From positions 1 through 64,000 of the forward strand of contig CAYQUT010000012.1 in the NCBI GenBank assembly GCA_964420985.1: a stretch of 64,000 nucleotides of DNA. The letters are read 5' to 3'. The translations under genes were made by a program, and so were the position numbers. The notes below the pieces were generated by a model. The model was not told the DNA's origin. It ran no database searches and saw only the letters and a program-made list of their open reading frames with translations. The stretch's first letter is position 1. The number at the start of each line of letters is the position of its first letter. The stretch is from CAMCTV01 sp964420985 (lineage in GTDB: Bacteria; Bacteroidota; Bacteroidia; Flavobacteriales_D; Sanyastnellaceae). Shown piece by piece: positions 28,016-37,159 of this stretch.

Positions 28016-28808
28016 AGAATATTCTGATATTCTTTTTGAATGGTATGACGGAATTGCAAAGATTACCATTAATCGTCCAGAGGTGTACAATGCTTTTCGA
28101 CCACAAACCAATGTGGACATGATCGATGCAATGGACATCTGCAGAGAGCGTCAAGACATAGCGGTAATAGTATTGACAGGTGTTGGTGAGAAAGCTTTTT
28201 GCAGTGGGGGGGATCAAAATGTGAAAGGTGTGGGAGGCTATGTTGATGACAATGGCGTTCCTCGATTGAATGTGTTGGATTTGCATAAACGAATCAGAGA
28301 AATTCCAAAACCCGTCATCGCTATGGTCAATGGTTATGCGATAGGAGGAGGTCATGTACTGCATGTCGTTTGTGATTTGACCATTGCCTCTGATAATGCC
28401 CGATTTGGACAAACAGGTCCAAAGGTCGGTTCATTTGATGCTGGGTTTGGATCCAACTATTTGGCAAGACACGTAGGTCAAAAGAAGGCAAGGGAAATTT
28501 GGTTTTTGTGCGAACAATATTCAGCGCAAGAAGCCTGCGATATGGGAATGGTAAATAAAGTGGTACCTCTTGCAGATTTGGAGGAAACCACCATTCAATG
28601 GTGCAAGACCATCATGAAAAGAAGTCCATTGGCCATCCGTATGATCAAGCGTGGTTTGAATGCCGAGTTGGATGGACAGCGGGGACTCATGGAATTTGCA
28701 GGAGATGCTACGCTGTTGTATTATTTGACACAAGAGGCACAAGAAGGCAAAAAAGCTTTTTTGGAAAAAAGAGACCCCGATTTCCAACAATTCCCAAAGT
28801 TTCCTTGA
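27993..28808 (+). CDS. menB: 1,4-dihydroxy-2-naphthoyl-CoA synthase
   Basis: 271 residues, crotonase fold: KITINRPEVYNAFRPQT, oxyanion-hole segments FCSGGDQNVKG and NGYAIGGGHVLH, the MenB-type GPKVGSFDAGFGS, and the tail RDPDFQQFPKFP. It closes the second ring of the naphthoquinone. The ATG at 27993 lies inside the end of menD (23-base overlap). Confidence 0.96.
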   Translation: MREWKTIKEYSDILFEWYDGIAKITINRPEVYNAFRPQTNVDMIDAMDICRERQDIAVIVLTGVGEKAFCSGGDQNVKGVGGYVDDNGVPRLNVLDLHKRIREIPKPVIAMVNGYAIGGGHVLHVVCDLTIASDNARFGQTGPKVGSFDAGFGSNYLARHVGQKKAREIWFLCEQYSAQEACDMGMVNKVVPLADLEETTIQWCKTIMKRSPLAIRMIKRGLNAELDGQRGLMEFAGDATLLYYLTQEAQEGKKAFLEKRDPDFQQFPKFP

Positions 28809-29692
28809 TGAAGATTGGTCCTTGGATTTCCGCCTCTAGATTAAGAACGCTTCCATTGGCGGCTTCAGGCATTTTATTGGGAGCCGCGAACTTTCAGACA
28901 GACGTGATTAATGGATGGACCCTTGTATTGGGATTGCTCACCGCTTTTCTATTGCAAATATTGTCCAATTGGGCAAATGATTTGGGCGATTTTGAAAATG
29001 GAGCCGACCAGGTGCGTATGGCTGGTCCGTCTAGGGCGGTTCAGTCCGGAAGCATAACCGTCCATCAAATGAAAAGAGGAGTCTTCATCATGGCGTTGAC
29101 AACGCTATTGATGGGAGTTTTGTTTTTGTACCAATCCTTATGGTTAAAAGGCAGAGAAAATGATTTTTGGATTTTCCTTGCTTTTGGTTTTTTGGGGATC
29201 ATTGCGGCATATGCTTACACCGCTGGGCCTAGACCATACGGATATATCGGTTTAGGTGATTTGTCTGTATTTATTTTCTTCGGATTGATGAGCGTGTTGG
29301 GCATGCACTATATTCTTTTTGCTTCCATCAATGCCAACGCCATTTTACTCTCTTTGTTCATGGGAACCATGTCCGTTGGTGTTCTCCATTTGAATAACAT
29401 GCGCGATATTGATGATGATGCTAAGGCGGGAAAAATTACCGTTGCACTTCGCTTGGGATGGAAAAAATCAAAATGGTATTTGTATTCATTGTTATTGTTA
29501 GGCTTTGGCTCCTTATTGATTGTTCTATTCCCATTGCTGAAAAGCAGTGTTTTGTTGGCAGTAATTCCTATGCTTTTTATGACCACAATTGCTAAAATTC
29601 ATGAGCCTGTCAAATTAGACCCCTTTCTAAAAAAATTGGCGTTGGTTGTTTTTTTTAATGCTATCTTCGTTTTCATCCTATCAAGGGTATAA
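28808..29692 (+). CDS. menA: 1,4-dihydroxy-2-naphthoate polyprenyltransferase
   Basis: 294 residues with about eight membrane segments, UbiA family. The two Asp-rich prenyl-diphosphate motifs are NDLGDFENGAD (~58) and RDIDDDAKAGK (~200). It attaches the isoprenoid tail to DHNA in the inner membrane. The ATG shares its A with the menB stop (TGATG). The frame is open far upstream inside menB, but only this start gives a normal MenA N-terminus. Confidence 0.94.
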   Translation: MKIGPWISASRLRTLPLAASGILLGAANFQTDVINGWTLVLGLLTAFLLQILSNWANDLGDFENGADQVRMAGPSRAVQSGSITVHQMKRGVFIMALTTLLMGVLFLYQSLWLKGRENDFWIFLAFGFLGIIAAYAYTAGPRPYGYIGLGDLSVFIFFGLMSVLGMHYILFASINANAILLSLFMGTMSVGVLHLNNMRDIDDDAKAGKITVALRLGWKKSKWYLYSLLLLGFGSLLIVLFPLLKSSVLLAVIPMLFMTTIAKIHEPVKLDPFLKKLALVVFFNAIFVFILSRV

Positions 29693-29700
29693 TCTAGTTT

Positions 29701-30807
29701 ATGAAAGACAATTCAAAAAAGGCGGCTCATTTTTATGGAGTTAACTTTCTGCAATTTATTTTCTCGAGCCTCGTGGCGCTCTATTTGGGTTATGTAGCCG
29801 TTGGAGGAATTCCCGCTTTACTGGATCCCAAAAGAATGCAAATCCCTGTTTATTTCGTGTTCTTTGATTGGCTAGTGGGTGTGTTGCTTTTTGTCTTGGG
29901 TGTGGGAGCCTCTATTCAAATGAGAAATAAGTTCATCAACCAAAAAAAGGCTTCAACCAATAATATGAGAAAGGGATTAATTCTGTTTCTTGTCGGTTTG
30001 ATCTTTTTGAATTGGGGGATGAATATTTTTATCATCGCGGGTGCTTCTTTTGTTGTGTCCGGATTGTTTAGAAAAACCGATGCCTTGTGGTTACATGGGT
30101 TATCATTGGCCATTATTTTGGTTTCCATGGTTCTCATCAATTTTGACATCCCATTTCGTTTGAGTTATTTTGGAATCGACTTCCAAAATGATGGTTTGGT
30201 CAAGCTAACAGCATTTTTACTGTTTAACGGTTACTATTCTTTCTTTCCATGGGTTGCTATTTTTCTGAGCGGAATGGCTGTTGGTAAAGGAGCATTAAGA
30301 CCACGCGGATTTTTTCCTCCCTCTTCTTTGGTGGCCATTTTTATTATCGTAGCAGGTTTCATGGTGAATCAATATTGTGAAGGCCTATATCCTCAAATGG
30401 ACATGTACCGAGCGAAGTTTTTGTACCCATTCAATCAGTTTGTTTATCAGCCTTCTTTTATGCTTTTCATTATAGGGTTTTCATGGCTGCTGATTAATTT
30501 CATCAATCACTTTTTCACCTTTATTCATGCTGAGAGGACATTGGATGTTATCAAAGATTTAAGTTATCAGAAGTACTCCATTTTGTTTTTATTTTATTTC
30601 TTCTGCACGTTATTCATCATTGGATTTGCACACAGCGGTACCATCATTATTGGTTTCTCATTTCCAGGAACGTTGATGATTTCATTGTCATTGCTTTTCA
30701 TTGGAATGATGTTCCTACTTAAATTATGGAAAAAGAAAGTGAACAAATACACACCAATGGAGTGGCTGATAAAATCAGTTTCTTTAAAGAACAATTCAGC
30801 CAGTTAA
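29701..30807 (+). CDS. Polytopic membrane protein, DUF418/YeiB-HGSNAT acyltransferase-like
   Basis: 368 residues with about ten predicted membrane helices. The C-terminal KYTPMEWLIKSVSL resembles the GPLEWLWRxLT ending of DUF418/YeiB proteins, and FPWVAIFLSGMAVGKG resembles their central helix. These are distant relatives of membrane acyltransferases. It is placed 8 bases after menA and its end is overlapped for 82 bases by menC, so it is firmly inside the operon. It is not a recognised menaquinone enzyme; it could modify a lipid or the quinone, but that is inference. The family assignment is tentative. Confidence 0.62.
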   Translation: MKDNSKKAAHFYGVNFLQFIFSSLVALYLGYVAVGGIPALLDPKRMQIPVYFVFFDWLVGVLLFVLGVGASIQMRNKFINQKKASTNNMRKGLILFLVGLIFLNWGMNIFIIAGASFVVSGLFRKTDALWLHGLSLAIILVSMVLINFDIPFRLSYFGIDFQNDGLVKLTAFLLFNGYYSFFPWVAIFLSGMAVGKGALRPRGFFPPSSLVAIFIIVAGFMVNQYCEGLYPQMDMYRAKFLYPFNQFVYQPSFMLFIIGFSWLLINFINHFFTFIHAERTLDVIKDLSYQKYSILFLFYFFCTLFIIGFAHSGTIIIGFSFPGTLMISLSLLFIGMMFLLKLWKKKVNKYTPMEWLIKSVSLKNNSAS

Positions 30808-31784
30808 CATTCAGAAATTGGGATTTGGTATTTAAACGTCCTGCTAAGACGTCCAGAAATACTTTGCTGAAACATAGGGTTTGTTATGTTTTTTTGCATG
30901 ACGCAAAGGGTAGTGTTATGGCCAAGGGTGAAATAGCCCCAATTATTGGTCTGTCCTCAGAATCATGGGACGACATTGAGAAGACAATTCAGGATTGGAA
31001 TCGAGGAGATTTTCATGACGCCGCAAATTGGCCCTCCTCTGTTAAAGCTGCGATTGACATGCTTTGGCAAGACTTGTTTTCAACAACAATCCCTACGCGT
31101 CAAAAGATCAACGGCCTTGTTTGGATGAATGAAATAGATGCCATGTTCCAAGAGGCCATTAATAAATTCAAGGCGGGTTTTCAGTGCATTAAGTTAAAAG
31201 TAGGTGCCTTGAATTTTGATGACGAACTAATTTTAATTCAGAAATTGCGCAGTGAATTTGGGTCGGATATCACGCTGAGATTGGACGCCAATGGAGCTTG
31301 GACCCCCCAAGAAGCGCTTTCTAAACTGGATGCCTTGAGCCATTGGAATATCCATTCTATTGAACAGCCCATTGCCGCCCGCAAGTGGAAAGAAATGCAA
31401 CATCTTTGCAAGAATTCACCTATTCCCATTGCGCTAGATGAAGAATTGATTGGGGTTTCAGGAAATGCGATGAATCAGTTGTTGAGTGAAATAGCACCCC
31501 AGTATTTGGTCCTAAAACCATCCTTGCATGGAGGACTAGATGGCGCTGCTCAATGGATACATTGCGCACAGCAATACAACATCAACTGGTGGGCTACTTC
31601 AGCTTTAGAGAGCAATATTGGTCTATCTCACATTTACCGATGGGTGAGCGGTTATCAAAATCCAATTCCTCAAGGCCTTGGTACGGGGCATTTGTACATC
31701 AACAACTGGCAAAGTCCTATGGAATTGAATGGGGAATGGATGAGTTGGAATGATAAATTAAGTTGGATGGAGCCATGGAGTTAA
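30726..31784 (+). CDS. menC: o-Succinylbenzoate synthase
   Basis: 352 residues, enolase superfamily. Active-site residues: CIKLKVG (Lys-x-Lys, ~157-161), LRLDANG (Asp), SIEQPI (Glu), ALDEEL (Asp) and VLKPSLHGG (Lys). The family core begins at NWDLVFKRPAKTSR (~31), so the first ~28 residues are extra and coincide with the 82-base overlap with the upstream gene. No ATG lies closer to the core; a GTG at 30762 is an alternative start. Confidence 0.93.
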   Translation: MEKESEQIHTNGVADKISFFKEQFSQLTFRNWDLVFKRPAKTSRNTLLKHRVCYVFLHDAKGSVMAKGEIAPIIGLSSESWDDIEKTIQDWNRGDFHDAANWPSSVKAAIDMLWQDLFSTTIPTRQKINGLVWMNEIDAMFQEAINKFKAGFQCIKLKVGALNFDDELILIQKLRSEFGSDITLRLDANGAWTPQEALSKLDALSHWNIHSIEQPIAARKWKEMQHLCKNSPIPIALDEELIGVSGNAMNQLLSEIAPQYLVLKPSLHGGLDGAAQWIHCAQQYNINWWATSALESNIGLSHIYRWVSGYQNPIPQGLGTGHLYINNWQSPMELNGEWMSWNDKLSWMEPWS

Positions 31785-32797
31785 TCATCAAAGAAGGTCA
31801 AATTCAGAGCGCCATAGAGAACTTTCCAGAAGTTTATTTTTGGTCAAAGCAATGGTTGTCTGATAAGTCAATATTTGAATTCACCACATCGGGAACCACC
31901 GGGGAACCAAAAGAGTTGATTTTTTCCAGAGAGCAACTCATGGCCAGTGCTCAGCGTACCTGTGATTTTTTCCAACTGTCATCAGGAGCAAAAGTTTTGC
32001 ATAGGCTGCCGATGAGTTTTGTCGCTGGGAAAATGAATATAGTGCGGGCATTGATAATGGGCCATTCCGTATGGGCAGAGCAGCCCTCCATGCATTTTAA
32101 CGACAATTGGAACCCAGGAAAAATAATTTGGGACTGGTGGACAACAACACCCGCCATGTTTACGGCTTTTTTGGAGACGGGTCTGGATCCCAATTATTTC
32201 AGAAAAATATTATTGGGTGGAGGAAAAGTGCAGCCGCATTGGCAAGCGCTACTTTCCAATTACTCCGGGGTTTGTTATGAAAGTTATGGGGCAACGGAAA
32301 CGCTGACTCATGTCGCTGTAAGAGAGGTTTTTCCGCAAAGTTCTTTGTTTAAACCACTTTCAGGTGTATCCATTGTTCAGGATGAAAATGGACTAAAAAT
32401 AGCAGATGATGTCACCCATGTGGATGTATCCTTGAATGATGTTTTGGAATTTAAAGGGGATCATGGCTTTGAAGTTTTGGGAAGGTTGGATGACGTCATC
32501 AATTCAGGAGGTGTAAAAATTCATCCATTGGCAGTGGAGAGTGTATTGTTGCCTCATACCTCCCTGCCGTTCTATATTACCCACTCACAAGATAATAAGT
32601 GGGGCAGTGTAGTGACCATAGTGGTGAAGGACTCTGACTTACCCCATTGGAATGAAATAAATTGGCAAGCCATTTTTTGTGATCATGCCATTTGGAAGCC
32701 AAAAAAAATAATTGCAGTTACCAATATTGATAGAAATGAAAATGGAAAAATTGTCAGAAAAAACAACCCAATCGGAGTGGTTAATAGCATCCAATAA
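31775..32797 (+). CDS. menE: o-Succinylbenzoate-CoA ligase, short form
   Basis: 340 residues against ~450 for E. coli MenE; the N-terminal segment before the P-loop is missing, as in other Bacteroidota. Adenylation motifs remain: TTSGTTGEPKEL, YESYGATETLTH, GRLDDVINSGGVKIHP, and the catalytic Lys in RNENGKIVRK. The ATG at 31775 overlaps the end of menC; an earlier TTG is unlikely. Confidence 0.92.
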   Translation: MELIIKEGQIQSAIENFPEVYFWSKQWLSDKSIFEFTTSGTTGEPKELIFSREQLMASAQRTCDFFQLSSGAKVLHRLPMSFVAGKMNIVRALIMGHSVWAEQPSMHFNDNWNPGKIIWDWWTTTPAMFTAFLETGLDPNYFRKILLGGGKVQPHWQALLSNYSGVCYESYGATETLTHVAVREVFPQSSLFKPLSGVSIVQDENGLKIADDVTHVDVSLNDVLEFKGDHGFEVLGRLDDVINSGGVKIHPLAVESVLLPHTSLPFYITHSQDNKWGSVVTIVVKDSDLPHWNEINWQAIFCDHAIWKPKKIIAVTNIDRNENGKIVRKNNPIGVVNSIQ

Positions 32798-33353
32798 TCA
32801 ACACAAAATTGATGAGATAAAATTGTTTTTTCTTCAAAGGGGTATTAAAATAGAAACGCTGAGCCTAAAGGAAGCGGGTATCCAAATGGATGTCGATGAA
32901 AGTGAAAATACATTTGAAGGAAATGCATGGTTGAAGGCTGACGCTTTAAAAGGATTATGGAATGGGAATATTTTAGCAGATGATTCGGGATTGTGCGTAG
33001 ATGCGCTGAATGGTGCCCCCGGTGTTCACTCTGCAAGATATGCGGGAGAACCCACTTCTCATGCCAATAATGTTTCCAAACTGTTGGATGAAATGAAGTC
33101 TGTTTTGGACAGAAAAGCTTTTTTTGTAACTGTTTTGGCAGGGTATTACAACGGGATGCCATTTGAAGTGAAAGGACATGTTTTTGGTAAAATTGCCAGA
33201 ATGCCTATGGGTTGGGATGGTTTTGGATATGACCCTGTTTTTATTCCTAATAAGTGTTCGAGAACTTTTGCAGAGCTTTCTCATGATGAGAAGAATTTGC
33301 TATCTCATCGCGCCGCGGCATTAGAACAGTTGGTGCTAAAAATCAAAGGATGA
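32742..33353 (+). CDS. rdgB: XTP/dITP diphosphatase (RdgB/HAM1)
   Basis: 203 residues. Motifs: ASNNQHKIDEIK, ENTFEGNAWLKA, LADDSGLCVDAL, GVHSARYAG, WDGFGYDPVFIP and SHRAAAL. It hydrolyses non-canonical purine triphosphates and protects DNA. It overlaps menE by 56 bases and is the last gene of the men run, although it has no menaquinone role. ATG at 32736 is equally possible. Confidence 0.94.
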   Translation: MEKLSEKTTQSEWLIASNNQHKIDEIKLFFLQRGIKIETLSLKEAGIQMDVDESENTFEGNAWLKADALKGLWNGNILADDSGLCVDALNGAPGVHSARYAGEPTSHANNVSKLLDEMKSVLDRKAFFVTVLAGYYNGMPFEVKGHVFGKIARMPMGWDGFGYDPVFIPNKCSRTFAELSHDEKNLLSHRAAALEQLVLKIKG

Positions 33354-33399
33354 GCTTGAGCGTTTTTGGCGTAATTTGCACCCCCAAACCATTATTGAT

Positions 33400-34368
33400 A
33401 TGAGAAATTACTTGGATTTTGAGTCGCCTATCAAGGAGTTGAATGAACAGATTCAGAAGTTGAAAGATAGCGCCGTAAAAACAGGAGTAAACGTTGATAC
33501 TGCTGTTCTAGAGTTGGAGCGAGCTCTGGAGGAAAAAACCAGAGAAATTTACAAGAACTTGGACCCTTGGCAGCGTGTTCAATTGAGCCGACACCCCGAT
33601 AGACCATATGCGCTAGAATACATAGAGGCACTAACTGAGGGCACTTGGATTGAGTTGCATGGAGACAGAACAGTCAAAGATGACAAAGCGATGATTGGTG
33701 GGTTTGGAATGGTCAATGGACAATCCATCATGTTCATTGGTCAACAGAAGGGCGTGAACACCAAAATGCGTCAATATCGAAATTTTGGAATGGCCAATCC
33801 CGAAGGATACCGAAAAGCGCTACGCTTAATGCGCCTAGCAGAGAAATTCAATAAACCCATTGTTACTTTGATTGATACCCCTGGGGCATTTCCAGGATTG
33901 GAGGCCGAGGAAAGAGGACAAGGTGAGGCCATTGCTCGAAATTTATTTGAAATGATGCGTTTAAAAGTTCCAGTGATTTGTATCATCATCGGAGAGGGTG
34001 CATCAGGAGGTGCTCTGGGAATTGGTATCGGTGATAAGGTGTTGATGATGGAAAATACATGGTACAGTGTTATCTCACCAGAGTCTTGTTCATCTATATT
34101 GTGGAGAAGTTGGGATCATAAAATTACAGCAGCCAAAGCACTGAAGCTGACAGCAGAGGATATGCACAACAATGGATTGGTGGATGGTATTATAAGAGAA
34201 CCACTAGGAGGAGCTCATGCTAACCATGCTGAGGCGGTTGAAATTTTAAAATCCGTTATTGTAGATTCAATAAAGGAATTATTTGCACTGGAAACAGAAA
34301 AAAGAACTGCTCAAAGAATTGAAAAGTTCTGCGAAATGGGCAGATACGTTGAGCCTGAGGTGCAATAA
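33400..34368 (+). CDS. accA: Acetyl-CoA carboxylase carboxyltransferase, alpha subunit
   Basis: 322 residues, the usual length. MRNYLDFESPIKELNEQI is a typical start; RHPDRPYALEYIE, IDTPGAFPGLEAEERGQ and IGEGASGGALGIG mark the carboxyltransferase fold. With AccD it moves CO2 from biotin to acetyl-CoA, making malonyl-CoA. accD lies 2 kb away on the other strand. Confidence 0.96.
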   Translation: MRNYLDFESPIKELNEQIQKLKDSAVKTGVNVDTAVLELERALEEKTREIYKNLDPWQRVQLSRHPDRPYALEYIEALTEGTWIELHGDRTVKDDKAMIGGFGMVNGQSIMFIGQQKGVNTKMRQYRNFGMANPEGYRKALRLMRLAEKFNKPIVTLIDTPGAFPGLEAEERGQGEAIARNLFEMMRLKVPVICIIIGEGASGGALGIGIGDKVLMMENTWYSVISPESCSSILWRSWDHKITAAKALKLTAEDMHNNGLVDGIIREPLGGAHANHAEAVEILKSVIVDSIKELFALETEKRTAQRIEKFCEMGRYVEPEVQ

Positions 34369-34417
34369 CTTGTTAAAAAAATAACAATGTTCTACCGGTC
34401 AACGCACAATAATCTCG

Positions 34418-34425
34418 TAATTTTG
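34418..34425 (+). promoter_or_regulatory. Bacteroidota -7 box upstream of the OmpA/TPR gene
   Basis: TAATTTTG matches the TAnnTTTG consensus, 20 bases before the ATG of the next gene. No TTG box is seen 19 bases upstream, so the call rests on the -7 element only. Confidence 0.5.
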
Positions 34426-34445
34426 CAAACGATAAAGAAAAGAAA

Positions 34446-36143
34446 ATGAAAAAAAATAATTTGTTCGTTGTTTCGACAGTAGCCCTTGCCATGGGTGTTT
34501 TTTCTGCTTGTACCAATATTGGCTCCATGCAAAAAAGAATGGCAGAATTCAATGCCAAAGTAAATCCAGATCCCCTAGAAGTGCATGGTGATACAGTAGC
34601 TGTATCTATTTCAGGAAAATTCCCACCAAAGTTTTTTGCAAAAAAAGTGGCTGTAGTGGCTACTCCCGTTTTGGTTTATGGTTCTAGTGAAGTTAAATTA
34701 AAGGACAAACAATTTCGCGGAGAAGCTGCGCCCGGAAATGGAGATGTAGTTCCTTTTGAAGCAGGTAAAACGTTTACCTATTCAGATAAATTTGCCTATG
34801 CACCTTCAATGCAGAGCAGTGAATTGAAGCTTCGCATTGTTGGATCTCAAGGAAGCAAATCTGCAAACCTTCCTGAGGTAAGTTTGGCTAAGGGCGTTAT
34901 TACTACTTCTTATTTGGTAAACAAAAATGAAGGAAAGGTGATGTCTTCCAGCGACAAATTTGTGCGTTCAACTTCTAATTCATTCGAAGCAGAGATCTTA
35001 TTCGATTACAACAGCGACAAAGTTCGTCCTGCAGAGTTAAAAGATAAGGATATCGCTGCTTTGGTTGAGTTTTTATCCAAGACCATGCCCGCCAATCCAC
35101 GCATGAAGATTACCAACATCGAAGTACAATCTTATGCTTCTCCTGAAGGGGAAATCTTTTTGAACAACGATTTGGCCACAGGTCGCGGTGATGCAGGTAA
35201 ATCTGTTTTAGTAGATCTTTTGAAGAAAAACAAATTGGATGCGCAATATGCTTCATTGATTCAGTTGAATCCAAAAGGAGAAGACTGGGCTGGTTTCAAA
35301 TCAGCAATGGAGAAATCAGCCATTGAAGACAAAGACTTAATCATTCGTGTGTTACAACGCACTACTGATCTAGAAGCGCGTGAGCAGGAGATTAAAAACA
35401 TCTCTAAGACTTACCAAGAGATTGAGAAGGTAATTTTCCCTGGCCTTCGTCGTTCCATTATCCGTGTTAATTATACATTGGAAGGATACTCTGACCAAGA
35501 ATTGAAGTCAATGGCTGCTAATCCATCTTCTTTGAAATACGAGGAGTTGATGAAAGCGGGTAGTTTGGTTACCGATTTGAATACACAAGTTGCTGTCTAT
35601 AAAGAGGCTTCTATGAAACCTGAGGCGGATTACAGAGCTTATAACAATTTGGGTGTTGCCTATTACAACCAAGGAAAGACAAATGAGGCCAAGGCTCAAT
35701 TTGAAAAAGCTTACACCATGAACAAAAATGCGGAGACTGCTTGTAACTTTGGTTTAGTAACGCGTTTGGGTGGAGACATGAAAAAGGCCTCTGCTTTATT
35801 GAACGAGAGCGGTTCTTCTGAAGCAAAATTCAACTTGGGTGTTGGTCTAATCATGGCTGGTAATTACGGTGCCGCCATCAACAACATGGGCAACAACAAA
35901 ACATTCAATACGGCTCTTGCCAAATGTTTGAATAAAGATTTCTCAGGTGCTAAGGCTGATTTGGATGCTTGCAACAATGATAACAATAGTGCCATGGGTT
36001 ACTACTTGAAAGCGGTTGTTGGAGCGCGTTTGAATGATGCCAACATGGTAAAGGAAAACTTAGCAAAAGCCATAGAGAAGGATGCCAAATTAGCAGAGAA
36101 GTCTGCCTCTGATTTGGAGTTTAGAAATTTTCAAGGAAAGTAA
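34446..36143 (+). CDS. OmpA-like / TPR outer-membrane lipoprotein
   Basis: 565 residues. The lipobox is GVFSAC (Cys ~22). A beta-rich N-terminal region follows, then an OmpA-like domain (~185-275: EILFDYNSDKVRPAEL, IEVQSYASPEGE), whose usual peptidoglycan-binding residues are only partly kept. The C-terminal half has TPR-type repeats (YNNLGVAYYNQGKTNEAKAQ). It probably links outer membrane and cell wall or serves as a scaffold. It has its own promoter box and terminator, so it is likely a single-gene transcript. Confidence 0.82.
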   Translation: MKKNNLFVVSTVALAMGVFSACTNIGSMQKRMAEFNAKVNPDPLEVHGDTVAVSISGKFPPKFFAKKVAVVATPVLVYGSSEVKLKDKQFRGEAAPGNGDVVPFEAGKTFTYSDKFAYAPSMQSSELKLRIVGSQGSKSANLPEVSLAKGVITTSYLVNKNEGKVMSSSDKFVRSTSNSFEAEILFDYNSDKVRPAELKDKDIAALVEFLSKTMPANPRMKITNIEVQSYASPEGEIFLNNDLATGRGDAGKSVLVDLLKKNKLDAQYASLIQLNPKGEDWAGFKSAMEKSAIEDKDLIIRVLQRTTDLEAREQEIKNISKTYQEIEKVIFPGLRRSIIRVNYTLEGYSDQELKSMAANPSSLKYEELMKAGSLVTDLNTQVAVYKEASMKPEADYRAYNNLGVAYYNQGKTNEAKAQFEKAYTMNKNAETACNFGLVTRLGGDMKKASALLNESGSSEAKFNLGVGLIMAGNYGAAINNMGNNKTFNTALAKCLNKDFSGAKADLDACNNDNNSAMGYYLKAVVGARLNDANMVKENLAKAIEKDAKLAEKSASDLEFRNFQGK

Positions 36144-36161
36144 TCGTTTTTGAATGATATA

Positions 36162-36188
36162 AAAGGAGACCTCGGTCTCCTTTTTTTA
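36162..36188 (+). terminator. Terminator of the OmpA/TPR gene
   Basis: A 10-bp perfect stem (AAAAGGAGAC/GTCTCCTTTT) with a CTCG loop, followed by a T-run, 18 bases after the stop codon. Confidence 0.92.
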
Positions 36189-36210
36189 TGACAGTTTTGA
36201 AGATGAAAAA

Positions 36211-36238
36211 AAAGGTTGTCAGAAATGACAACCTTTTA
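36211..36238 (-). terminator. Terminator of accD (possibly two-way)
   Basis: A 12-bp perfect stem (AAAAGGTTGTCA with its complement) and a 4-base loop. On the minus strand it is followed by a T-run, 23 bases after the accD stop; it could also act on the plus strand. Confidence 0.9.
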
Positions 36239-36261
36239 CTTTTTAAAAATCGAAGTGTACA

Positions 36262-37104
36262 TTACATCATTTGGCGAATGCTTAAGGCAACCTTGGTCTT
36301 CAGTTCATTTCGTTTAACGATATAGTCCAAAAAACCATGTTCCAATACAAACTCAGAGCTTTGAAATCCGTCGGGTAAATCACGCCCAATGGTTTCCTTG
36401 ACAACCCGGGGTCCTGCAAATCCAATTAAGGCTTTCGGCTCAGCGATATTGATGTCACCAAGCATGGCAAAGGAAGCTGTGACCCCGCCAGTGGTTGGGT
36501 CTGTTAAAAAAGAAATATAAGGAAGTTGATGGTCGGCAAGTTGTGTCAATTTTGCCGATGTTTTGGCCATTTGCATCAATGAAAAACCGGCTTCCATCAT
36601 CCGCGCCCCTCCACTTTTTGAAATACAAATGAATGGACACTTTTCTGCGATGGCTTTGTCTACACCACGAGCAAATTTTTCTCCGACGACAGATCCCATT
36701 GATCCTCCAATAAATCCAAAGTCCATACAGGCAATGACAGCTTTTTGACCTTCAATTTTGCCCAATCCCACGCGTAAAGCATCCTTGAGACCAGATTTGG
36801 CAATGGTTGTTTTAATACGGTCTTTGTACGCTTTGGTATCAGTAAATTCAAGAGGGTCGGCACTGATCAGATGAGAGGCAACTTCTGTATACTCATTCTC
36901 ATCAAACAAAATAGAGAAGTATTGTCTGGAATTGATTTTCTCATGATATTCACAAGAAGAACATACCCAATCGTGCTCAGCATGCTGCTCACTGGTGACA
37001 ACGTGTTTACATTCAGGACATTGATACCATAATCCTTCAGGAATTTCTTTTTTCTCCTGACTTTGGGTAGTAATCCCTTTTTTCATTCTTTTAAACCAAC
37101 TCAT
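36262..37104 (-). CDS. accD: Acetyl-CoA carboxylase carboxyltransferase, beta subunit
   Basis: 280 residues. An N-terminal zinc ribbon has CPEC (~29) and CSSC (~48); the carboxyltransferase part has MDFGFIGGSMGSVVGEK, ISKSGGARMMEA, LTDPTTGGVTASFA and GFAGPRV. Partner of AccA. It is monocistronic, with a strong terminator. Confidence 0.96.
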   Translation of the reverse strand: MSWFKRMKKGITTQSQEKKEIPEGLWYQCPECKHVVTSEQHAEHDWVCSSCEYHEKINSRQYFSILFDENEYTEVASHLISADPLEFTDTKAYKDRIKTTIAKSGLKDALRVGLGKIEGQKAVIACMDFGFIGGSMGSVVGEKFARGVDKAIAEKCPFICISKSGGARMMEAGFSLMQMAKTSAKLTQLADHQLPYISFLTDPTTGGVTASFAMLGDINIAEPKALIGFAGPRVVKETIGRDLPDGFQSSEFVLEHGFLDYIVKRNELKTKVALSIRQMM

Positions 37105-37159
37105 CTCATCCTAGATTATGGTTCAAAAGTAATAAAAATAAGGGTTGAAAAAACGAGTC

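Noticed and set aside
28598..28807. N-terminal extension of menA inside menB
   Set aside because: The extra residues are a frame-shifted reading of menB and do not resemble UbiA-family sequence.
36211..36238. Hairpin as a small RNA gene
   Set aside because: Position and T-run fit a terminator for accD; no promoter or further structure was seen in the 118-base gap.
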